A stretch of DNA of 64,000 bases. Source: Qipengyuania sp. S6317L1. Its GTDB lineage: Bacteria > Pseudomonadota > Alphaproteobacteria > Sphingomonadales > Sphingomonadaceae. The translations under genes and the position numbers were made by a program. This document shows, in pieces, positions 52,707-61,547 of this stretch. The notes beneath the pieces were generated by a model. That model ran no database searches. It saw only the letters and a program-made list of their open reading frames with translations, and was not told the origin of the DNA. How positions within the stretch are numbered: the stretch's first letter is position 1; each line of letters starts with the position of its first letter. Where the stretch lies: positions 634,501 to 698,500 of the forward strand of contig NZ_JALKAJ010000002.1 in NCBI RefSeq assembly GCF_023015615.1, read 5' to 3'.

Positions 52707-53632
52707 GCGCAGCTGTCTCGCTTCGCGGGCTCACCAATCGGCCCAAGCAGGAACGCTATCTGGTGACGCCAGAAGGCATCGAAATTCCGATCATGCTCGC
52801 CTCCAAGGGCAGCCGGTTGGGCGCGCTTATCCTGGATTTCCTGTTCTTCTTCCTCGTGATCTACGCCGTTGTGTATCTTGTCATCTTCGTCGCCGGAGGT
52901 GCCGCCGATACCTTTGCATCGGATTCGATCGAGGGCGCATCAGGGGCGCTGGAATTCCTCACCATCCTCTTCATCCTGTTCCTGTTCTTCATGCGCTATG
53001 GCTATTTCATGGCGATGGAGCTGGGCCCACGCAGCGCGACATGGGGCAAACGCATTGTCGGGATCAGAGTGGCGGCAAGAGACGGCGGGAGGCTCACGCC
53101 AGAAGCGGTGATCGCGCGCAATCTGCTGCGCGATATCGAGCTTTTCATGCCGCTGGTTTTCATCATGCTCGCACCAGGCGGGGAATGGGGAAGTTACGGC
53201 GTCGCAGGCGCGGTCTGGTTTGCGATCTTCATGTTCTTCCCCTTCTTCAACAAGGACAATCTGCGCGCAGGTGACATCATTGCCGGAACCTGGGTGGTAG
53301 AAGCGCCGCGCACCAAATTGGCCGAGACCATGTCGACAAGCGGGGCTGCTGCCTCCAGCGGGTCGAGCACGGTGACGGGCGCCAAATACGAGTTCGGGGA
53401 AGCCGAGCTTTCCGTCTATGGCGAGCATGAATTGCAGGTGCTCGAACGCCTCCTTCGTGAAGACAAGGACGAGGCGCTTGGCCCCGTCCACGAGACGATC
53501 TGCCGCAAGATCGGTTGGGATCCGGGCGCTGGTGATGAAAGAGCGTTTCTGGAAGCCTTTTATGCGCAACTTCGCGCCAAGCTCGAAGGCGATATGCGCT
53601 TTGGCAAGCGCAAGGCCAACAAACACGCGTGA
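52703..53632 (+). CDS. RDD-family membrane protein
   Basis: 309 residues. RDD domain hallmarks: SRLGALILDFLFFFLVIYAV, AMELGPRSATWGKRIVGIRV and AVIARNLLRDIELFMPLVF (the Arg and Asp residues of the family). C-terminal cytoplasmic extension of about 100 residues with a helical CRKIGWDP-type end. Role unproven; last gene of the MoxR operon. Confidence 0.82.
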   Translation: MSAAVSLRGLTNRPKQERYLVTPEGIEIPIMLASKGSRLGALILDFLFFFLVIYAVVYLVIFVAGGAADTFASDSIEGASGALEFLTILFILFLFFMRYGYFMAMELGPRSATWGKRIVGIRVAARDGGRLTPEAVIARNLLRDIELFMPLVFIMLAPGGEWGSYGVAGAVWFAIFMFFPFFNKDNLRAGDIIAGTWVVEAPRTKLAETMSTSGAAASSGSSTVTGAKYEFGEAELSVYGEHELQVLERLLREDKDEALGPVHETICRKIGWDPGAGDERAFLEAFYAQLRAKLEGDMRFGKRKANKHA

Positions 53633-53644
53633 GGTGGTTTGGTG

Positions 53645-54553
53645 ATGAATTCTGATCGACGCAAAGTTCTGTGGGGCGGATTGGGCTTGGCCGGTGTGAT
53701 TGTGAGCGGTTGCTCTGCGCGATCAATGACGAGCGATGCACCGGATTTCGCGAACCGGCTTCGCGCCATCGAAAGCGCCAGCGGCGGCACTTTGGGTGTA
53801 GAGCTATTCGATACTGCCAGCGGCCGCTCGGTCGGTCTCAACCGTGACATGCGATTTGGGCATTGCTCCTCATTCAAGTTTTCACTGGCGGCGATGATCC
53901 TTGCCCGCGATGCAAGCGGAGAGGACAGCGCGGACCGGCACGTTACATGGACCAAAGACGATCTCATGTTCGTCTCACCCTTCACCGAAAAACGCGTTGA
54001 TGAGGGTGCGACCTTGCGCGAGCTTGCCGAGTTCACGCAGAAATACTCGGACAATGCGGCGGCCAACATCCTGCTGCGCGAAGTCGGTGGGCCGGAAGCT
54101 CTCACTACGTTCTGGCGCTCCTTGGGTGACGATGTGAGCCGCCTCGATCGATATGAGCCCGCCCTCAATGCCGTACCGCCGGGGGAAGTGCGCGACACCA
54201 CGACGCCTACCGCCATGGCACGGACAGTGGCGACGCTTGCCTATGGTGATGTGCTTCCACAGGAACACCGCGCCGCCTTGCGGCAATGGATGATGGATAC
54301 ACCGACCGGACTACGGCGCGTGCGCGCAGGATTGCCAGATGGTTGGGTGGCTGGCGACAAAACCGGCACGGGCCTGATGGCGGATACCGCCGGAATCTAT
54401 GTCGATATCGGCTTTGTCGAACCACCAAACGCTGCGCCGATCACCTTTGCGACCTATTTCCGCCCGCCGGGCAGCGACAATACGTTCGACCGTGCGCACG
54501 AGGCGCCCTTGGCGCAGGTCGGTGAGGTTCTCGCTGAGTTTGCTGCGACTTAG
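53645..54553 (+). CDS. Class A beta-lactamase with Tat-like lipoprotein signal
   Basis: 302 residues from ATG 53645 (TTG at 53639 possible), preceded by GAGGTGG. All class A landmarks are present: SxxK in CSSFKFSLAA (Ser70-type nucleophile), SDN in KYSDNAAANILL, ExxLN in RYEPALN (Glu166-type) and KTG in GDKTGTGLMADTAG. The N-terminus has twin-Arg (SDRRKVLWGG) followed by a lipobox (VIVSGCSA), so it is probably exported folded through Tat and lipid-anchored. It lies right after the MoxR operon. Substrate range not predictable. Confidence 0.9.
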   Translation: MNSDRRKVLWGGLGLAGVIVSGCSARSMTSDAPDFANRLRAIESASGGTLGVELFDTASGRSVGLNRDMRFGHCSSFKFSLAAMILARDASGEDSADRHVTWTKDDLMFVSPFTEKRVDEGATLRELAEFTQKYSDNAAANILLREVGGPEALTTFWRSLGDDVSRLDRYEPALNAVPPGEVRDTTTPTAMARTVATLAYGDVLPQEHRAALRQWMMDTPTGLRRVRAGLPDGWVAGDKTGTGLMADTAGIYVDIGFVEPPNAAPITFATYFRPPGSDNTFDRAHEAPLAQVGEVLAEFAAT

Positions 54554-54560
54554 GTAAGCC

Positions 54561-55676
54561 TTAATGATCCGGGGTGTCTGAGGCTCCAGCCTCTTCCCCG
54601 CCAAAGATCGCCACTTCATTGAGCCCATCGCTATTCGCGCGGCCACGGTACATTCCAGCGGTGTTGAAGCTGAAAATTGTTTCGCCATAAGGAGTGACGA
54701 CAATCACGCCGCCGTCACCGCCAAGCTCTTTGACCTCGGCCATTACGGAATCAGCGTGCAACTGACTGCGCATCTTCAAAAGCCCTTCAAACTTTTCGAG
54801 TTCTTCCGCTGGAACACTGGGGTCCGCATAAGAAGCGCGCCTGATCGCCTGATCCCAGCGCAACCTCGCGCAAATCTCATGCGCCACGCCCACGCGGATA
54901 AAATACTCACCCCACCCTGTCGCTGACACTGCACACGCACGATTATCGGCATAGGTCCCGGCACCAATCACCGGAGCATCGCCAATCCGCCCCCAGCGTT
55001 TGCCGGTCATACCACCCGTAGACGTACCAGCCGCGAGATTGCCATCCTGATCGAGCGCCACCGCGCCCACCGTGCCGAATTTCAAATCCACATCCAGCGC
55101 CGACAATTCGCGCGCCTTCATCCGCTCCAGCGACTGGCGACGGCTCTCGGTTGCGAACCACTCTGGCGGGGTCACTTCAAAACCTTGCTCATCGGCAAAT
55201 TGCTCAGCGCCCTCGCCCATAAGGAAGACGTGCGGGCTGTCGGTGCGCACGGTGTCAGCGAGCAGGATCGGGTTGCGAACCGTCTTCACCCCGGTCACTG
55301 CGCCCGCACTGCGATCACGGCCATCCATGATAGAGGCGTCGAGCTCATTCTCGCCTTCCCACGTATATACCGCGCCGCGCCCTGCGTTGAACAGCGGGTT
55401 GTCCTCCATCGGGATGATCGCCGCCTTCACCGCATCCATTGCGCTGCCGCCACTCGCTAGAATTTCGGTCCCTGCATCAAGCGCCTCTTGCAAAGCAGCT
55501 TCGTAGGCCGCGCGCTGCTCTGGCGTGATGTTCTCCGGCAAGATCGTCCCCGCCCCGCCGTGGATCGCGAGCGACCATTTCGGCTTCTCCGCCTCCGTAT
55601 GATCATCGGCGAATGCGGTAGCGGGAGTAAGCAGAGCGACCCCTGCGGCGACAAGGCTAAGAATTGCGTTCTTCAT
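54561..55676 (-). CDS. Exported isoaspartyl peptidase/L-asparaginase (Ntn)
   Basis: 371 residues from ATG 55676, where a normal signal peptide begins (MKNAILSLVAAGVALLTPAT, cut near AFADD). Ntn-hydrolase asparaginase fold: SLAIHGGAGTILPENITPEQ, EDNPLFNAGRGAVYTWEGEN, ELDASIMDGRDRSAGAVTGV, and the autocleavage site FGTVGAVALDQDGNLAAGTS with Thr as nucleophile. Removes beta-aspartyl linkages in the periplasm. Convergent with the beta-lactamase gene. Confidence 0.9.
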   Translation of the reverse strand: MKNAILSLVAAGVALLTPATAFADDHTEAEKPKWSLAIHGGAGTILPENITPEQRAAYEAALQEALDAGTEILASGGSAMDAVKAAIIPMEDNPLFNAGRGAVYTWEGENELDASIMDGRDRSAGAVTGVKTVRNPILLADTVRTDSPHVFLMGEGAEQFADEQGFEVTPPEWFATESRRQSLERMKARELSALDVDLKFGTVGAVALDQDGNLAAGTSTGGMTGKRWGRIGDAPVIGAGTYADNRACAVSATGWGEYFIRVGVAHEICARLRWDQAIRRASYADPSVPAEELEKFEGLLKMRSQLHADSVMAEVKELGGDGGVIVVTPYGETIFSFNTAGMYRGRANSDGLNEVAIFGGEEAGASDTPDH

Positions 55677-55914
55677 GGTTTGTATCGCTACCGAATTTAC
55701 GCCCCTCATGCCAGACAATGATTGGGGCAATTGTCTGTGAATTACTTCGACTTCAAACGTTCAGAGACGCCGCCATTTTACATTTTACGAGGCTTTACCC
55801 CGCGATTTTACATCTTGCCCTATGCTTGCGCCTGTTCGCCCACCTGTTGGTCGGGCGGCGCCGTTGAATTGGGGGACGGCGCAACGCGCTAGAATGAAAA
55901 TTAAAGGGGATATC

Positions 55915-57075
55915 ATGCAGCTGACAAATTATCAGTTCGACCCGGCACTTGCGGTCGATATCGGAACCAAGGCGGCGTTCGCCCTGGGCATTCTTCTCGT
56001 CACCTGGCTCGCAGCCAAGGCGGCCAAATGGGCTTTTGCCAAGCTGGTTGACCGCGTCGGCTTTTTTGGTCGTCCAACCGGAAGCGGCGAAAGCGTCGGT
56101 CTGTCGCTCGGCAAAATCGTATCGCTCTTCATCTGGCTGTTTGGTCTTCTCGCCATCCTCGATGTGCTCAAGCTTGGCGGAGTTGCCGGACCGATCACAG
56201 AGTTGCTCGACACGGTCATGGGTTTTGTGCCCAACCTCGTTGGCGCAGGGCTTCTCCTGTTCATCGGCTTGATGATCGCAGGCATCGTGCGCGATATCGC
56301 CGTCACCGCAATGCAAGCCGTGAACCTTGATAAATGGGCCAACAAAGGCGGCGTAGAAGAGGTGACCGGCAACAACACAATCACCAAAACGCTGGGCATT
56401 GTGATCTACACACTGATCGCCATTCCGGTGGCCATCGGCGCTCTGGGCGTGCTCAACATTGCGACCATCTCGGTGCCGGCAACACACATGCTCGAGATGA
56501 TCCTCGGCGCGATCCCGAACATTATCGCGGCAGGCATTCTGCTTGGCATCGGCTATCTCATCAGCCGATTTGTCGTGAGCGTCTTGACCGAGGTGCTCGG
56601 CAGCCTTGGAATTGACGGTCCGATCACCGCGCTTGGCCTTCTGCCTGCTGGCACGAAAGCGTCAGAGATCGTCGCCCGCGTGGCGCAAATCGGCATCATC
56701 TTGTTCTTCGCTATCGCTGCAACGCGCATGCTCGGCTTTGCCGAACTCACGCAAATCCTCGATCAGGTTCTTGGACTTGGTGGCAAGGTGCTGTTCGGCG
56801 CGGTGGTGATCGCGGTCGGCTTTATGATCGCCAACCTCATCGCCCGGATCATCGGCGGCACAAACGGCTCTTCCATGGCCGCAAGCGTCGTGCGCTATTC
56901 GGCAATCCTGCTTTTTGCCTTCATGGGTCTTCAGTTCATGGGTGTGGGCGAGGAAATCGTACAGACCGCCTTTAGCGCGTTGGTCATTGGTCTTGCCGTT
57001 GCGGGTTCACTCGCCTTTGGCCTTGGTGGACGCGAATGGGCGGCAAAAAAGCTCGAGCAGCTCGATAAAGAGTAA
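55915..57075 (+). CDS. Mechanosensitive-channel-like membrane protein with repeated TM-helix unit
   Basis: 386 residues from ATG 55915, preceded by AAAGGGGA. It has several hydrophobic segments, and a repeated pattern of helix plus Gly-rich linker occurs three or four times: LDTVMGFVPNLVGAGLLLFI, MILGAIPNIIAAGILLGIGY and LDQVLGLGGKVLFGAVVIAV. This is the conserved TM-helix of cyanobacterial/alphaproteobacterial MscS-like proteins, but the MscS beta domain is lacking. Followed by a strong terminator. Confidence 0.8.
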   Translation: MQLTNYQFDPALAVDIGTKAAFALGILLVTWLAAKAAKWAFAKLVDRVGFFGRPTGSGESVGLSLGKIVSLFIWLFGLLAILDVLKLGGVAGPITELLDTVMGFVPNLVGAGLLLFIGLMIAGIVRDIAVTAMQAVNLDKWANKGGVEEVTGNNTITKTLGIVIYTLIAIPVAIGALGVLNIATISVPATHMLEMILGAIPNIIAAGILLGIGYLISRFVVSVLTEVLGSLGIDGPITALGLLPAGTKASEIVARVAQIGIILFFAIAATRMLGFAELTQILDQVLGLGGKVLFGAVVIAVGFMIANLIARIIGGTNGSSMAASVVRYSAILLFAFMGLQFMGVGEEIVQTAFSALVIGLAVAGSLAFGLGGREWAAKKLEQLDKE

Positions 57076-57122
57076 CTCGAGAGCTTGGGTCGCAAGCTGC
57101 GGCATCGGGTCGCAGATAACTT

Positions 57123-57159
57123 AAGGGCGCGTTGGTTTTTGACCGGCGCGCCCTTTTTT
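57123..57159. terminator. Rho-independent terminator
   Basis: AAGGGCGCG and CGCGCCCTT stem of 9 bp, loop 15, followed by TTTTTT. Sits between two genes, 48 bp after the mechanosensitive-channel-like gene. Confidence 0.85.
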
Positions 57160-57181
57160 CATTTACCCCCTCAACACATAT

Positions 57182-58120
57182 TCACTCGGCAAGGAAATCG
57201 CCCAGAAGGCCAAGGCAATCCTTTGCCTCGCGCGTGGGCACTATCGCCATGAAGACATGCGGCGCGCCTTCGTATTCATAAAGCTTTGCATCCACCCCTG
57301 CGTCAGAAAGCTTGGCTGCGAAGGTGCGACTGTCGATAATGAAAAGGTCATGGCGCCCGGTCCAGATGCGCGTTGGCGGCAATGCGGCCAAATCCTCTTT
57401 TGCGGTGTAAAGCGGGCTGCAGTCGGCGCTTCCGGCGTCGCGGTGTCCGGCCAACATCTGTCCCATGGCGCGCAATGGCTCAATCTTTAGCATGATGTCA
57501 TGCTCCTCAACCGGCTTTATCGCAGGATCGGCCATGGTCAGGTCGAGCCACGGCGCGAACAGCGCCAATTTGGCAGGTTGCGGACCGCCTGCCTTGGCAA
57601 GGCGAAGCGCAAGAGACAGCGCCATGTGTCCGCCCGCACTATCGCCATTGAGGATAATCCGCGCTGGGTCATGGGTTTGAGCGATATTGGCAAAGGCTGC
57701 ATCGGCAAGCTCATCCTGACGCTGCGCCGTGCTTTCGGGAACCACTTCGTACAGCGGCACGGAAACGCTCACGCCCAGCCGGTCCACCATCGCCTCGACA
57801 AGCGGCCAGTGCTCCTTGAACATTGGCAGGACGAAACCACCGCCGTGGAAATAGAGCATATGCCACACGCCCGGCCCACCTTTGGGATGAAGCGTGACAA
57901 CCCTTTGCCCTGCCGCCTCCCATTCATCGATCGTGAACTTGCCGCGAAATTTTTCGGGCATCGGCGCATCCGTCGGAAGCTTTCGAGCGGCGATCTGCGC
58001 CTCGAATGCGGGGGCCGTCGGTTCAAAGGGCGATTTTCGCTTCGACATGAGCCAGACAATCGCACGCATGGCAAAACTGGGCTTCACGAAGCGCAATTGG
58101 GTCGTGGCACTGGTCAGCAT
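57182..58120 (-). CDS. Alpha/beta hydrolase (HSL-type esterase)
   Basis: 312 residues from ATG 58120. The HSL-like motifs are intact: oxyanion HGGGF in HMLYFHGGGFVLPMF, nucleophile Ser in ILNGDSAGGHMALSLALRLA, Asp in WTGRHDLFIIDSRTF and His in YEGAPHVFMAI. Likely an esterase or lipase acting on short acyl esters. Upstream gene of the bufferin region, but function is probably unrelated. Confidence 0.85.
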   Translation of the reverse strand: MLTSATTQLRFVKPSFAMRAIVWLMSKRKSPFEPTAPAFEAQIAARKLPTDAPMPEKFRGKFTIDEWEAAGQRVVTLHPKGGPGVWHMLYFHGGGFVLPMFKEHWPLVEAMVDRLGVSVSVPLYEVVPESTAQRQDELADAAFANIAQTHDPARIILNGDSAGGHMALSLALRLAKAGGPQPAKLALFAPWLDLTMADPAIKPVEEHDIMLKIEPLRAMGQMLAGHRDAGSADCSPLYTAKEDLAALPPTRIWTGRHDLFIIDSRTFAAKLSDAGVDAKLYEYEGAPHVFMAIVPTREAKDCLGLLGDFLAE

Positions 58121-58169
58121 GTCTCTCTCCCTCAATCAGCGCAAGAGAGTGGCGCGGTGAGCTTTCAAG

Positions 58170-58964
58170 TCAAGGATTGATCGCGGTTATCAGCCCTTCG
58201 CCAAGCCACGCGCCCAGCATGGCGCCAGCCCGCATGGCGGCGTTCTGGATGTCGTCGGGGCCCGGATCGCTGTTGTCGTCAAGCAGCACACCGATAAGCT
58301 CACCATAACTTGCGCCCTCCTGCATGGCGGTGATTGCAGGCGCATGATCGGCCTCAAACAGGGTGAATGTGGGCCGCTCGCCTTCGCGTGAGGTGATGCA
58401 CGCGCGCGGTTCGGCAAGGGTGGTTTGCTCACGCCTTTCAGGAAGCGCACGCCAGATCGCTTCGAGGTCGTGTGCGACCAAGCGCACAGACAGACGCGGT
58501 TGAAAGCCAAGCCGCAGCCCGGCCCAATCCTCCTCGCCGAACTCGGCGCTTGCGCTCGCAAAATCCTGTGCGGTGAAAGGCGTGCAATCGGGCGCGGTGG
58601 CCAATTCGAGCATCGCCCATTCGAGCCATGCAAGCTCTGCGACTTCCGGGTTCTCGCCAAACATCGCAGCACAGGTCTGGTCAAAGCCAGCGCCAACCTC
58701 GTCAATCGTCCAACCGCCGGGCGGATGGGCGATGGCATGGTTGATGGATGCGCGCGCGAATACTTCAGGCCCGAGGTATAGCGCGGTGCGCTCATAGGTA
58801 TCGGCCAAAGCGCCCATCAAGGCGGAGCGGTAGTTCCCGCGATAAACTGTCATGCCAGCGGCTTGGCGATTGCCCCAGCCTTCTGGCGCGGGCGCGCGTT
58901 CATCCAGAACGCTTGCAAGAAATGCCTTTTGCCTCTCGGCCAGTGTCCGGGGACGCGCGCTCAT
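58170..58964 (-). CDS. bufC: BufC, HvfC/DUF2063-family bufferin maturation partner
   Basis: 264 residues. The N-terminal DUF2063-type block is clear: RQKAFLASVLDERAPAPEGW, GMTVYRGNYRSALMGALADT, YERTALYLGPEVFARASINH (in the family LxVYRNNxRxAL...YPxVxxLVG), then the C-terminal RRE-like part. BufC works with the MNIO enzyme BufB on Cys residues of the bufferin peptide. Its ATG overlaps the stop of bufB (4 bases), so the two are translated together. Confidence 0.85.
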   Translation of the reverse strand: MSARPRTLAERQKAFLASVLDERAPAPEGWGNRQAAGMTVYRGNYRSALMGALADTYERTALYLGPEVFARASINHAIAHPPGGWTIDEVGAGFDQTCAAMFGENPEVAELAWLEWAMLELATAPDCTPFTAQDFASASAEFGEEDWAGLRLGFQPRLSVRLVAHDLEAIWRALPERREQTTLAEPRACITSREGERPTFTLFEADHAPAITAMQEGASYGELIGVLLDDNSDPGPDDIQNAAMRAGAMLGAWLGEGLITAINP

Positions 58965-59818
58965 GCTGGCTCCATTGCGCGTTCAGCGATTTCGCGCGCG
59001 CGGTCGAGTTCGGTAAGCAGCTCACCAAGCGGCGGGATTTGCTCGTCGCGTTCGATCATCACGGCAGGCAGTTGCGGGAGCATTTCGAGCGCACGGGCAT
59101 AGAGGGCCCACACCGGCTCGATCACCTTGCGGTCGTGGGTGTCGATGATAATCTCGCGCTCAGGGGTCGCGGGATCGTGACCCGCCAAATGGATCTGCCG
59201 CACCCGGTCCAGCGGCAGCCGGGCGAGATATTCCTCTGCCGAAAACCCGTGGTTCTGGCTCGACACATAGATATTGTTCACATCGAGCAGCAGGTAGCAG
59301 CCCGTGCGCCGCGCCATTTCTGAAAGAAAGTCACACTCGCTCATCTCATCCTCTGGGAAGGTGAGGTAGCTCGACGGATTTTCAAACAGCATCGCGCGGC
59401 CAAGCGTCGATTGCGCATGGTCGATATTGTCGCACACCACCTGCAAGGCCTCCCGCGTCAACGGCATGGGCAGGAGATCGTGGCTGTTATGCGCGCTGGT
59501 GCGGGTCCAGCACAGGTGATCGGACACCCACAGCGGGTCGATGCGCTGTTCCAGTTGTTTCAGCTTTGCAAGGTAATCCTCATCAAGCCCGCCCGCTGAG
59601 CCGATAGACATGGATACGCCGTGAATAATCACCGGCAAGTCGCGCCGCACCTGTTCAAGGATACGAAGCTGCCGCCCGCCTTCGATCATGTAATTCTCGC
59701 TGATGACCTCCACGAAATCGACCGGCACATCCCCGGCCAGAAAGTCGTCATAATGCGGGCGCCTCATGCCAAGGCCGAAGCCCGAGAAAGGCGCAATGGG
59801 GTCTGGTTGAATGGCCAT
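58961..59818 (-). CDS. bufB: BufB, multinuclear non-haem iron oxygenase (MNIO, DUF692)
   Basis: 285 residues. TIM-barrel-like MNIO with metal ligands in expected places: [77 protein letters not shown] and [16 protein letters not shown]. MNIOs install Cys-derived heterocycles on bufferin precursors. ATG 59818 has AGGA about nine bases upstream. The bufBC pair is divergent from bufA and has its own SigF-type promoter. Confidence 0.93.
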   Translation of the reverse strand: MAIQPDPIAPFSGFGLGMRRPHYDDFLAGDVPVDFVEVISENYMIEGGRQLRILEQVRRDLPVIIHGVSMSIGSAGGLDEDYLAKLKQLEQRIDPLWVSDHLCWTRTSAHNSHDLLPMPLTREALQVVCDNIDHAQSTLGRAMLFENPSSYLTFPEDEMSECDFLSEMARRTGCYLLLDVNNIYVSSQNHGFSAEEYLARLPLDRVRQIHLAGHDPATPEREIIIDTHDRKVIEPVWALYARALEMLPQLPAVMIERDEQIPPLGELLTELDRAREIAERAMEPA

Positions 59819-59877
59819 CGGTCACATTCCTAGCAGATTATGCGCGCGGCCAGAATGCCGCTCGCTTCGCAATGCCA

Positions 59878-59903
59878 TTCGCGCAAATTCGACCCCTCGT
59901 TAC
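59878..59903 (-). promoter_or_regulatory. SigF-type promoter facing bufB-bufC
   Basis: On the minus strand GTAACG (59903-59898), 16 bp, CGAA (59881-59878): one mismatch to the SigF consensus GTAACC-N16-CGAA. About 60 bp upstream of the bufB ATG. Confidence 0.7.
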
Positions 59904-59958
59904 ACCCCCAGCTACAGGCGCATTGCCGAGTGCGATCATGCGATCTTTCAAAAAATTT

Positions 59959-59984
59959 GTAACCCGATTGCACGGGCCGACGAA
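59959..59984 (+). promoter_or_regulatory. Perfect SigF promoter facing bufA
   Basis: GTAACC (59959-59964), exactly 16 bp, CGAA (59981-59984), a full match to the SigF consensus described in Caulobacter. About 80 bp upstream of the bufA ATG. The sigF gene itself lies in the downstream operon, so autoregulation is expected. Confidence 0.82.
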
Positions 59985-60063
59985 CCACTGGTCAGTTCCG
60001 ACACAAACGGAACGCAAATCCGACATCAGCCAGCCCTCTGGCTCCCCATTGGAGACATATCGC

Positions 60064-60345
60064 ATGAACACCAAATCAATCGCTTCGCTTGCAGGTCTTG
60101 CTCTTACCGCCAGCATCGCTGCCGGCATGGCCACCACCCCGGTTGCAGCGCAAGGCGCAAAAGAGAAATGCTACGGTATCAGCCTCGCGGGCAAAAATGA
60201 TTGCGCAGCCGGTCCCGGCACAAGCTGCGCTGGCACCTCGACCCGCGATTACCAGGGCAACGCCTGGAAGTATGTCGACAAAGGAACCTGCACCAGCATC
60301 GAGACGCCCAAAGGCAATGGCTCACTGACGCCTATTCGCCGCTAA
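60064..60345 (+). CDS. bufA: BufA, bufferin precursor (DUF2282)
   Basis: 93 residues from ATG 60064. A Sec signal peptide (residues 1-29, cut near VAAQ) precedes the DUF2282 core with four Cys (36, 47, 55, 76) in [19 protein letters not shown] and DKGTC, with [11 protein letters not shown] as the family tail. Bufferins are exported RiPP-like metallophores whose Cys are modified by BufB/BufC and that bind copper, protecting the cell. All four Cys are conserved. First gene after the perfect SigF promoter. Confidence 0.92.
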   Translation: MNTKSIASLAGLALTASIAAGMATTPVAAQGAKEKCYGISLAGKNDCAAGPGTSCAGTSTRDYQGNAWKYVDKGTCTSIETPKGNGSLTPIRR

Positions 60346-60351
60346 GCGTCA

Positions 60352-60400
60352 GGTGCGGCTGGATCCTCCCCCCCCTATGCCCTGTGGTTCCAGCCGCACC
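60352..60400. terminator. Stable hairpin between bufA and bufD (attenuator-like)
   Basis: Inverted repeat of 12 bp (GGTGCGGCTGGA and TCCAGCCGCACC) with a 25-base loop, starting 6 bp after the bufA stop. No T run follows. It may stabilise the bufA mRNA or limit read-through into bufD-sigF-nrsF. Confidence 0.6.
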
Positions 60401-60539
60401 GCCCAACCCATGTGCACGCCTCTTGCGCAAGCAACACGCCGGCCAAACCAGCAAACTTGTCAATGCAGCAAAAATGCCGACACTGCGCCCGTCTGAGGCA
60501 ATCCGATGAGCGCAACCTGCCAGTTTCAGGGAGGACAAA

Positions 60540-61013
60540 ATGAACGCAATCACCAGTGCTTATGCGCGCATCGTGCAGCTTTTATCGGGACCGGTATTCG
60601 AAAGCGTCGGCCTGCTTGGCATCAGAGTGGCTCTCGCAGGGGTGTTCTGGCGCTCTTACAAAACCAAGGTCGCCGAGGGCACCTGGTTTACGCCAAACGA
60701 ATTCCTGCCCTTCCTGTTTCAGGACGAATACGCCGGGCTCCCCATCCCGACCGACATCGCAATGCCGATGACGATCTATGCCGAGTTTTTCTTGCCGCTC
60801 CTGCTATTCGCAGGGCTGTTCACGCGGTTTGGCGCGGCGGCGCTCGCGGTGATTGCGATTGTCATCCAGATCTTCATCTACCCAACGTCAGCCCACTTCT
60901 GGGGCTGGGCGCTTGGTATCATCGCCATGGCGTTCATCCTGATCATCCGCGGCGGCGGAATGTTCGCACTTGATCGCCTGTTCGACCGCTTCCTTGCCGG
61001 CAAGGCTGATTAA
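60540..61013 (+). CDS. bufD: BufD, DoxX-family membrane protein
   Basis: 157 residues, preceded by GGGAGGACAAA. Four membrane segments in the DoxX pattern, for instance IRVALAGVFWRSYKTKVAEG and FFLPLLLFAGLFTRFGAAAL then VIAIVIQIFIYPTSAHFWGW. DoxX-type BufD proteins are part of many bufferin operons, probably assisting redox balance or export. Lies about 195 bp after bufA, beyond the hairpin, and 2 bp before sigF. Confidence 0.85.
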   Translation: MNAITSAYARIVQLLSGPVFESVGLLGIRVALAGVFWRSYKTKVAEGTWFTPNEFLPFLFQDEYAGLPIPTDIAMPMTIYAEFFLPLLLFAGLFTRFGAAALAVIAIVIQIFIYPTSAHFWGWALGIIAMAFILIIRGGGMFALDRLFDRFLAGKAD

Positions 61014-61015
61014 TC

Positions 61016-61546
61016 ATGGTCGCCGACGAGCCTACCTTCGCGCGGCTGATGCAGGCAGCACAAAATGGCGATAAAGCCGCCACGAACGTGCTGCTTTCGG
61101 AGGCCGGCTTGTGGCTTGAGCGCTATTTCAGACGGCGCATGCCTCCCCACGCGATTGATGATCTGGTGCAGGATGTGATCATCTCCTTGTATACCAAACG
61201 TGCAACGTGGGACCCATCGAGGCCTTTCCTGCCGTGGCTTGCAGCCATCGCTCGCTATCGCTGGGTCGATCACCTTCGCAAGATCTACAAGCATGAGAGC
61301 AAGGAACTCATGGAAGACGACGCGGCGCAGGACAGCGACGAAGATGTGGTGATGGCGCGGATCAGCCTTGATCGCCTTTTCGGGCAATTGCCCGAACGCC
61401 AGGCCGAGGTGATCGAGATGGTCAAGATTTCCGGGCTTTCGATCAAGGAAGCCGCAGACAAAACGGGCCAGAGCGAAAGCCTGGTCAAAGTGAATATCCA
61501 TCGCGGGCTCAAGAAGCTGGCTACGATGGTTGAGAAAGCAGAATAA
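61016..61546 (+). CDS. sigF: SigF, ECF sigma factor (ECF16-type)
   Basis: 176 residues. Region 2 (LWLERYFRRRMPPHAIDDLV, VIISLYTKRATWDPSRPFLP, WLAAIARYRWVDHLRKIYKH) and region 4 (QLPERQAEVIEMVKISGLSI, LVKVNIHRGLKKLATMVEKA) of ECF sigma factors. The adjacent NrsF-type anti-sigma and the SigF promoter upstream of bufA and bufB support assignment to the SigF family that controls bufferin genes. ATG 61016 lies 2 bp after the bufD stop. Confidence 0.9.
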   Translation: MVADEPTFARLMQAAQNGDKAATNVLLSEAGLWLERYFRRRMPPHAIDDLVQDVIISLYTKRATWDPSRPFLPWLAAIARYRWVDHLRKIYKHESKELMEDDAAQDSDEDVVMARISLDRLFGQLPERQAEVIEMVKISGLSIKEAADKTGQSESLVKVNIHRGLKKLATMVEKAE

Positions 61547-61547
61547 A

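Larger units (their letters stand above)
59819..60063. promoter_or_regulatory. Divergent regulatory region of the bufferin locus
   Basis: 245 bp between bufB and bufA without an ORF. It contains one SigF-type promoter on each strand (see separate entries), 56 bp apart. No other recognised operator. Confidence 0.7.
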
